Shown one piece after another: positions 1 to 4,826 of a stretch of DNA of 6,258 nucleotides. Position numbers and translations under genes: made by a program. Source of the DNA: Dehalococcoidales bacterium (GTDB lineage: Bacteria; Chloroflexota; Dehalococcoidia; Dehalococcoidales; RBG-16-60-22); NCBI GenBank assembly GCA_030628245.1, contig DAOVRI010000104.1:1-6258 (forward strand), written 5' to 3'. The notes beneath the pieces were generated by a model that was not told the origin of the DNA, searched no databases, and saw only the letters and a list, made by a program, of their open reading frames with translations. Numbering within the stretch: the stretch's first letter is position 1; every line of letters begins with the position of its first letter.

Positions 1-611
1 ATTTCCAATAGCACTCCCGGATTAATACCGGCTTTGGCACCAAGTACAAAGCCTTCGGCACTTATTGAGTTACAGGCCAGAGAAATCATATTGTTCACGA
101 GCTTGGTGATGTTCCCGCAGCCCGCATCACCTACCGGAAATATCCTTTGTCCCATGGTTTCCAGGACCTTTCTTACCCTTTCCAGGGAAGCTGAATCACC
201 CCCGACCATGATAGCCAGGGTGCCTGTTTCGGCGGCTTTGGTTCCGCCGCTTACCGGTGCGTCCAGTACGGCCACTTCCATGGTTTTGGCATCTTCCGCT
301 ATTCGCCGTATGGTGGAGGGAGAGTTGGTGCTCATATCTATGTAAATATCCCCGGCTTTCCATCCCGACTTAAGACCGTTTGTTCCGTATACCACCTGCT
401 CTACATCCTGCGGAGTAGGCAGGGAAGATATTACTACCCGGCATGCTCTGGCTACATCTCCGGGCGTGTCGCCCCATCTGGCTCCTCTTTCCAGTAGAGG
501 AGCTGCTGCCTCTTTTTTCAAATCATGCACGGTAAGATTGTATCCAGCTTCGAGTATTCGGCGGGACATGTGTTTCCCCATCTGCCCGATTCCTATAAAG
601 CCTATATCCAT
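1..611 (-). CDS. 3-hydroxyisobutyrate dehydrogenase family NAD(P)-dependent oxidoreductase, C-terminus cut by window edge
   Basis: Beta-hydroxyacid dehydrogenase family enzyme, which oxidises a 3-hydroxyacid (3-hydroxyisobutyrate, tartronate semialdehyde and relatives) with a nicotinamide cofactor in the cytoplasm. I translated 203 residues from the minus strand. Residues 4-12 (GFIGIGQMG) are the Rossmann glycine motif. Asp30 at the end of the second strand suggests NAD rather than NADP, which is an inference. Residues 117-123 (DAPVSGG) form the substrate-binding signature with Ser121. Residues 166-174 (GNITKLVNN) carry the family's catalytic Lys170 and Asn174. The start is ATG at 611-609, with GGAGGTG at 615-621 four to five bases upstream. 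Family members are about 290 residues, so roughly 90 C-terminal residues lie outside the window. It is separated from the gene upstream by a small hairpin and is probably transcribed on its own or with genes to the left. The family is secure; the exact substrate is unknown. Confidence 0.93.
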   Translation of the reverse strand, partial: MDIGFIGIGQMGKHMSRRILEAGYNLTVHDLKKEAAAPLLERGARWGDTPGDVARACRVVISSLPTPQDVEQVVYGTNGLKSGWKAGDIYIDMSTNSPSTIRRIAEDAKTMEVAVLDAPVSGGTKAAETGTLAIMVGGDSASLERVRKVLETMGQRIFPVGDAGCGNITKLVNNMISLACNSISAEGFVLGAKAGINPGVLLE

Positions 612-646
612 GGTCACCTCCGCTATTATAAATGTGCGTTAAAATG

Positions 647-665
647 ACTCAGGCGTTTCCTGAGT
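647..665 (-). terminator. Candidate weak intrinsic terminator after the oxidoreductase relic
   Basis: A perfect 7-bp inverted repeat (actcagg / cctgagt) surrounds a 5-base loop. Read on the minus strand it begins just after the relic's last stop codon and is followed by TCATTTTAA, a short T-rich stretch. The position is right for a terminator between the relic and the dehydrogenase gene, but the stem is short and the T tract interrupted, so it may be weak. Confidence 0.45.
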
Positions 666-666
666 A

Positions 667-836
667 TTACGGCACTACTTCCAATATATCATAGGGCCAG
701 GCATTGAGGCTCCCGCCCATGAACCTGACATTTTTAAAGCCGGCCCCGTCGAGTATTCGCTGCGCCTTGTTCTGGCGGCTGCCTTGGGGCCGCAGGCCGT
801 GCCACCGATAATCACTATATGATTCTGTTTTACCAT
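667..836 (-). pseudogene. Internally deleted relic of a FAD-dependent disulfide-reductase-type oxidoreductase with C-terminal rhodanese domain
   Basis: Starting at ATG 836-834, with GGAGGT at 843-848 six bases upstream, the minus strand reads a typical flavoprotein N-terminus: residues 7-16 are IVIIGGTACG, the FAD-binding beta-strand and glycine loop, followed by PKAAARTRR to residue 25. This frame then becomes meaningless and stops at TAG 677-675 (53 codons). In another minus-strand frame, from about 765 to the TAA at 669-667, the DNA encodes a rhodanese-type C-terminus (KAQRILDGAGFKNV, then NAWPYDI). These two ends belong together in the CoA-disulfide reductase/NADH oxidase-like proteins that carry a C-terminal rhodanese domain, usually about 550 residues. 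Some 500 codons are therefore missing, including the active-site cysteine region, NAD domain and dimerisation domain, and the joint is out of frame. No promoter is apparent. It is unlikely to make a working protein. An alternative is an assembly collapse. Confidence 0.72.
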
Positions 837-877
837 GTGAATACCTCCGGGGACTCGGCATTTGATGATAAATGAAA

Positions 878-909
878 AGAGGGAGTCCGCCTGGTACGGG
901 ACTCCCTCT
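878..909 (-). terminator. Strong rho-independent terminator of the molybdoenzyme operon
   Basis: A perfect 11-bp inverted repeat (agagggagtcc / ggactccctct) surrounds a 10-base loop. On the minus strand the stem is followed directly by TTTTCATTTA. It lies about 40 bases after the stop codon of the iron-sulfur subunit gene, so it ends the two-gene operon and shields the relic downstream from readthrough. Confidence 0.85.
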
Positions 910-949
910 CTGTAAACAACTAATTTTATTCAACCGGTATACGCTACGT

Positions 950-1762
950 TTACTTGGAAAGAGGTATGTCTCCCAGGTTTGCGTCTTTTTCCGTGCTGAT
1001 TTTATCGAACGTCTTGGCGGCGAAACCTTTCGCCTCTATCTTCAGGGAATAGACGCCGTCTTTCAGCCCCTCGAACCAGAAGTCGCCGAAGCCGTCCGTG
1101 GTGGCCGTCAGCTTGGTGCCGTTGCTGCTTAAAGTGCAGGCGGCGCCGATGACGACCTCTTTTTCAATTGGGTCGTAGACGGTGCCGGCGATGAACTTCC
1201 TGGGGATATTCAGGTAGTATACCCTCGGTTTGGCGCCGAGCTCGGGCTTGAGTACCTCGGCCTTGGCAATCAGGTCCTTAAACTCAGACTCTTCGCCGAA
1301 CTTGATAGCCTCGGTGGGGCAGGCATCGACGCAGCGGGGTATCGTCCACTCGCCGCTGTCGAGCAGGTGGGCGCAGCCGGTGCACTTCTGAGCGATGTTG
1401 AGGTCTTCATTGAAGAAGATGGCGTCGTAAGGGCAGGCGTCCACACAGGCCTGGCAGCCGGTGCATTTATCCGGGTCGATAATCACCAGCCCGTCGTCCC
1501 GCTTGTAGATGACACCCTCAATGGGGCAGGCCGGTATGCACGGCGCCTCGTCGCAGTGCTGGCAGAGAACCGGGACGTAGTGCATCTTTACCTTGGGCAC
1601 GGTCCCCCGGATGAACTCATTCACCTTCATCCAGAACTGGCCGGTATCCGGCTGGGGCTTGGCGTAGGGTGTCCAGTCGTTGCCGACATGCTCGTCCTTG
1701 CAGGCAATCTGGCAGCTGTAGCAGCCATTGCAGATTCCGACGTCTATAACAAATACCTTCAT
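950..1762 (-). CDS. Four-cluster [4Fe-4S] ferredoxin-type small subunit of a transhydroxylase-like molybdoenzyme, with C-terminal beta-sandwich domain
   Basis: Electron-transfer subunit of 270 residues, partner of the molybdopterin subunit encoded just upstream. Residues 1-155 are a DmsB/PhsB-type polyferredoxin with sixteen cysteines in four groups: C11, C14, C17, C21; C67, C70, C75, C79; C100, C103, C106, C110; and C127, C130, C144, C148. This predicts four [4Fe-4S] clusters. Residues about 175-187 (KPELGAKPRVYYL) match the segment linking to the C-terminal domain in the Pelobacter transhydroxylase small subunit (BthL). Residues about 190-270 resemble a Cna-B/carboxypeptidase-regulatory-like beta-sandwich (DGFGDFWFEGLKDGVYSLKI), also found in BthL. 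There is no signal peptide or membrane segment, so it is cytoplasmic. Its ATG overlaps the large-subunit TAA by one base (TAATG), with GGAGGT at 1771-1776 eight bases upstream, indicating coupled translation. From memory, BthL has lost one cluster; this protein keeps all four sets. Family firm; BthL-like role likely. Confidence 0.93.
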   Translation of the reverse strand: MKVFVIDVGICNGCYSCQIACKDEHVGNDWTPYAKPQPDTGQFWMKVNEFIRGTVPKVKMHYVPVLCQHCDEAPCIPACPIEGVIYKRDDGLVIIDPDKCTGCQACVDACPYDAIFFNEDLNIAQKCTGCAHLLDSGEWTIPRCVDACPTEAIKFGEESEFKDLIAKAEVLKPELGAKPRVYYLNIPRKFIAGTVYDPIEKEVVIGAACTLSSNGTKLTATTDGFGDFWFEGLKDGVYSLKIEAKGFAAKTFDKISTEKDANLGDIPLSK

Positions 1763-4398
1763 TAGTCCATACCTCCTTCAACCCAGGCGTTGAACCGGAG
1801 TCCGGCAGCCGGGTCGTATTCTCTCTTAAAAGCATTATCGAATGCTTCGGGGTCTATCTTTCTCCAGTCTTCCCAGTCCTTCTCAGTGGCCTTTTGCACG
1901 TCAACCAGGTAACCGCTGGTGGCCTGACCGCAGGCGTTCTTGGAGGCAACGCCGTAGGGAGCAATGGTATTGATAGCGCCGCCGCGGTCGACTCCTCGAA
2001 TAAGCGGGTCATGACGGGCGCCGTGGTCAACGTAGGTGACGCCGGGCATTATTCTTTCCCAGACGCGGGCGCCGCAGAGGACAACGCCTCTCTCGTTGAA
2101 CACCTTGACGATGTCTCCGTCTTTGATGCCTCTCTTCTCAGCATCACCGGGATTAATCCAGGCGGGCTCGTATTTATAGCCGTCGGCTCCGGTTACCTTG
2201 CAGGTGGGCGCTTCCCTCGTCCAGGTGATATCATCGCCTTGGGCGTGACACCGCCACCGGCCGTGGTTGGACATGAGCAGCAGCGGGAACATGGCGGCCC
2301 TTTCGCTGGAGATTCGTTCGTCATGGGTCTCACTCTTTTCAATCCACTTCGGAATCGGCGGCCTTTCCTTGTCATCCGGGAAGTGTTCGGCTAAAGCGGC
2401 CGAGTAGAACTCCAGCTTGCCGGTCGGCGTGGGCAGGGGGTTTTTCTCCGGGTCGTCGTAGAATTTCCTGAATCCGGGCGAATCCTGCTCCCAGTCCTTG
2501 GCCACCGGGAAGACGAAATACTTCTTGTCCATGAATTCTTCCCACTTGCAGAGGTAATCGATTTCCATGTCGTCGAAGACCTGTTTTTGCAGGTCACGGG
2601 TAGTTTTGCCATTCTCGGTAAACTGGTCTTCGTAGCCGAGTTTCTTGGCTATTTCATTGACTACCTCGTAATCGCTCATGGATTCGCCGACAGGCTGGCA
2701 TGCCTGCTCCATGATAGCTATACTGTGGAAATTAACGCCCTGCCTGACGTTGGTTACGATATCTTCAACCTCCAGCGTGGTGTTGGAGGGCAGGACGACA
2801 TCGGCGAGCAGGCAGTCATTCTCCAGCCAGGGGTGCTGCGCGACGATACATTCTATCTTGGTATTCCGGAAGGCATCTATCGTCCAGTTACCGTGGTTCC
2901 AGCAGGTGACACGGCAGGGGGTATCCGTCCATATCATGTGTATTTCACAGCCGCCCTCTTCTTTGGGCAGCGGATACTGGTATTTGACGAACTGGTCTTC
3001 CGTCGGACACTCGATGGCGCCGCTGCCGTAATAGCTCAGAGGCGGGTCTTCAATCGCCTGCTGAATGTAAGTCTTGGGGATAAGCTGCTTGCCCCAGGCC
3101 CGGATGGTCGTGGCGATGGGCTTGGTGATGCGCTCGCTGAGTTCGGGGTTGAAGAACCGGGTGCTCCGCAGGCCTTCGGCGCGGGGCATGCCGGTGTAGG
3201 TTATCTGGCTCTGGTGGACGCCGGGACCGCCGAGTCCCTGCATGCCGAGCAGGATACATTCCAGACGGCCGGGCTCATGCGAGAATGGGCCGCGGACGAA
3301 AGAGCCACCGAAATAGTGGGCGATGGATGTAATCTTTTTAGCCCACTCCCTGGCCAGTGCCTTAATCGTCCACTCCGGCACGCCGCATTTCCTGGAAGCC
3401 CACGCGGGGTTCTTGGGTATGCCGTCTTCCTTGCCGAGGACGTAGGCCTCGACCTTGTCCATGCCGACGGTGTGAGTCTTGACATAATCTTTCTTGTAAG
3501 TTCCTTCGGTCACCCACATGTAGATGATAGCCAGCTGCAGGGCGGCATCGGTGTTGGGGAGGACCGGAATCCATTTATCGCCGTGGACGGCGGCGCCGTA
3601 GTTGAGGTCGGGACAAATATATACCTGCTTGATGCCGACTTCCGTCCAGAAGTAGCAGAGGCGCGTGGCGCACTGGCCGGTAAACCCCCAGGGCGTTGTC
3701 TCGGGGTCGCCGCCCCAGAACAGGACCATATCGCAGTTTTCGCTCATGTCCTTGATGATATTATTGGCCGGGTCCATCATTCCCTGGATACCCTGTCCCC
3801 AGACGTGCTTGGAGCCCCAGTACCAGCCTTCCCAGCTGTCCGGGTTCCGCACCTGCTGGGTGAAGCCCCCCATCATGTCGAAGAGCCTTCCGGAGTGGCC
3901 GTGCGGGGTATTGATAGTCTTGCACTCGCCGTGTCCGTCGCCCTGTACCAGTATGGCCAGGGGGCCGTATTCTTTATGTATCCTCTTGACCTCGTTGGCC
4001 AGCAGGTCGGAGGCCTCTTCCCAGGAAATTCTCTGGTACTTGCTCTTGCCCCGGTTCTGCGGGTTCCTCTCGCCGTTGGGGTCCCAGTCGACCCTCTTCA
4101 GGGGGTATTTAATACGGTTGGGTGAAAAAGTCCTCTTCTTATAGGCCAGAGAGAACGGTGAAGGCACCGACTTGAAAAGCGGTTTATAGTCCTTGCCGTT
4201 CCGCGTAATTTTCCAGGGTCGGAAAGATTCGCGGTCGTACTTCCAGTCGTAGTGAAACGGCCGTATCCTGATCACTTTACCGTCTTTAACGTCAACGGCA
4301 CATTCGCCCCCGCCCCCGAGCAGGCCGCCGAGAGCCAGGGCTTTAATTACCGTTTTATCTGGCTTGACATCAACTTTATTGCCTTTTCCGTCAGACAT
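1762..4398 (-). CDS. Molybdopterin-dependent oxidoreductase large subunit, pyrogallol transhydroxylase (AthL)-like
   Basis: Catalytic subunit of a DMSO-reductase-superfamily enzyme carrying a bis-molybdopterin guanine dinucleotide cofactor; 878 residues from the chosen ATG. It most resembles pyrogallol-phloroglucinol transhydroxylase and resorcinol hydroxylase large subunits. The N-terminus lacks the usual CxxCxxxC iron-sulfur motif (only Cys33), as in AthL. Residues 185-192 (NPDSWEGW) match the AthL block holding the catalytic Asp and the Ser that ligates molybdenum (here Asp187, Ser188). His156 matches its active-site His. Other shared blocks are DPNGERNPQ (~106-114), GGDPET (~229-234), PVGESMSDYE (~569-578) and, in the C-terminal dinucleotide-binding domain (~705-836), GYKYEPAWINPGDAEKRGI and DRGGAINTIAP. 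The last ~40 residues extend past the AthL end as I recall it. No twin-arginine signal is present, so it is cytoplasmic. First gene of a two-gene operon. A GTG at 4407 is in frame, but the ribosome site favours ATG 4398. The substrate is not determined; other hydroxylated compounds are possible. Confidence 0.92.
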   Translation of the reverse strand: MSDGKGNKVDVKPDKTVIKALALGGLLGGGGECAVDVKDGKVIRIRPFHYDWKYDRESFRPWKITRNGKDYKPLFKSVPSPFSLAYKKRTFSPNRIKYPLKRVDWDPNGERNPQNRGKSKYQRISWEEASDLLANEVKRIHKEYGPLAILVQGDGHGECKTINTPHGHSGRLFDMMGGFTQQVRNPDSWEGWYWGSKHVWGQGIQGMMDPANNIIKDMSENCDMVLFWGGDPETTPWGFTGQCATRLCYFWTEVGIKQVYICPDLNYGAAVHGDKWIPVLPNTDAALQLAIIYMWVTEGTYKKDYVKTHTVGMDKVEAYVLGKEDGIPKNPAWASRKCGVPEWTIKALAREWAKKITSIAHYFGGSFVRGPFSHEPGRLECILLGMQGLGGPGVHQSQITYTGMPRAEGLRSTRFFNPELSERITKPIATTIRAWGKQLIPKTYIQQAIEDPPLSYYGSGAIECPTEDQFVKYQYPLPKEEGGCEIHMIWTDTPCRVTCWNHGNWTIDAFRNTKIECIVAQHPWLENDCLLADVVLPSNTTLEVEDIVTNVRQGVNFHSIAIMEQACQPVGESMSDYEVVNEIAKKLGYEDQFTENGKTTRDLQKQVFDDMEIDYLCKWEEFMDKKYFVFPVAKDWEQDSPGFRKFYDDPEKNPLPTPTGKLEFYSAALAEHFPDDKERPPIPKWIEKSETHDERISSERAAMFPLLLMSNHGRWRCHAQGDDITWTREAPTCKVTGADGYKYEPAWINPGDAEKRGIKDGDIVKVFNERGVVLCGARVWERIMPGVTYVDHGARHDPLIRGVDRGGAINTIAPYGVASKNACGQATSGYLVDVQKATEKDWEDWRKIDPEAFDNAFKREYDPAAGLRFNAWVEGGMD

Positions 4399-4406
4399 TT
4401 CAGTCA

Positions 4407-4414
4407 CTCTCCTT
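4407..4414 (-). promoter_or_regulatory. Ribosome binding site that decides the large-subunit start
   Basis: AAGGAGAG on the minus strand. Its GGAG core lies ten bases before ATG 4398-4396 but only one base before the in-frame GTG at 4407-4405, which it overlaps. Translation from the GTG is therefore unlikely, and the protein should start MSDGKGN rather than three residues earlier. Confidence 0.65.
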
Positions 4415-4431
4415 CCACGAATTCGTTTGCA

Positions 4432-4437
4432 ATTATA
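4432..4437 (-). promoter_or_regulatory. Candidate -10 box for the molybdoenzyme operon
   Basis: A perfect TATAAT reads on the minus strand, within TATTATAAT. It would start transcription near 4425, giving a leader of about 27 bases that includes the ribosome binding site. The hexamer 17 bases upstream (TATAAA, 4455-4460) is a poor -35 box, so the promoter may need an activator, or the match may be chance in AT-rich DNA. Confidence 0.4.
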
Positions 4438-4589
4438 ATACGCAGTTGCAGTTTTTTATAGGCGCGATGACCGAATCGGATTGGATGTGAATTACAAAAA
4501 CGCGATATTTTACGCAATACTCCTAAAAGCTACAATAGCGGGCTTCTTCTTGTCAAGTCAGAATGGCTGGTTCCGGCTCCGTGAGAATT

Positions 4590-4603
4590 ACGCAAATTTG
4601 CGT
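4590..4603. promoter_or_regulatory. Perfect palindrome acgcaaatttgcgt, candidate operator
   Basis: A 14-base perfect dyad with two further symmetric pairs beyond one mismatch on each side (4587-4588 with 4605-4606). The half-site TTACGCAA at 4588-4595 occurs again at 4510-4517, 78 bases away in the same orientation. Both lie between the two divergent genes, where a dimeric repressor or activator could control both. The regulator is not in the window and I do not recognise the motif as that of a specific family. Confidence 0.4.
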
Positions 4604-4826
4604 CATGTTGGGATATATCTTGATTAAAGCGGTGCGGCTGCCTGTATTTATTATTGATTGTGGCGAGACCCGGTATGACCGAGGGCGCATCCTGATAAAG
4701 TGGGAAATTTCGTTTTTGTCCCGGCTCTACTCTTGTGATGATTTTGATAATGTTCAGGGCCGAATTGTGATTTCGTATTGACATGGCCTCCTTAAACTTG
4801 GATTGGCGAAACAAAGGGGGCTGAAA

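Larger units (their letters stand above)
4399..4826. other. Divergent intergenic control region without a convincing gene
   Basis: This roughly 430-base stretch separates two outward-facing genes and is more AT-rich than its flanks. It holds the leader and -10 box of the molybdoenzyme operon on the left, a 14-base palindrome near its centre, and the ribosome binding site of the GH3-like gene on the right (AAGGGGG, 4814-4820). Possible plus-strand promoter elements are TTGATT 4620-4625 with TGTATT 4643-4648 at 17-base spacing, and an isolated perfect TTGACA at 4778-4783 without a -10 box. A minus-strand TTGACA at 4551-4556 also lacks a good -10 partner. The small open frame at 4563-4781 has no clear ribosome site and no family resemblance. 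Confidence 0.6.

Noticed and set aside
625..630. TATAAT on the minus strand upstream of the dehydrogenase gene
   Set aside because: It would start transcription inside the ribosome binding site at 615-621 and has no -35 partner, so it is probably a chance match.
667..933. Reading the 88-codon minus-strand frame as an intact small rhodanese protein
   Set aside because: Its N-terminal half runs through the terminator hairpin, is out of frame with the ribosome-bound ATG, and lacks the rhodanese catalytic cysteine loop; only the last ~35 residues are domain-like.
2587..4125. A 512-codon open frame on the plus strand opposite the molybdopterin subunit
   Set aside because: It lies entirely antisense to a clearly recognised gene, its translation has no family resemblance, and long antisense frames are expected opposite GC-rich coding DNA.
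4748..4761. FNR-like sequence ttgataatgttcag
   Set aside because: Only the left half (TTGAT) is good; the right half matches the ATCAA consensus at three of five positions, too weak to call.
4563..4781. A 72-codon plus-strand frame in the intergenic region
   Set aside because: No clear ribosome binding site, no recognisable domain, and it spans the palindrome; more likely non-coding.
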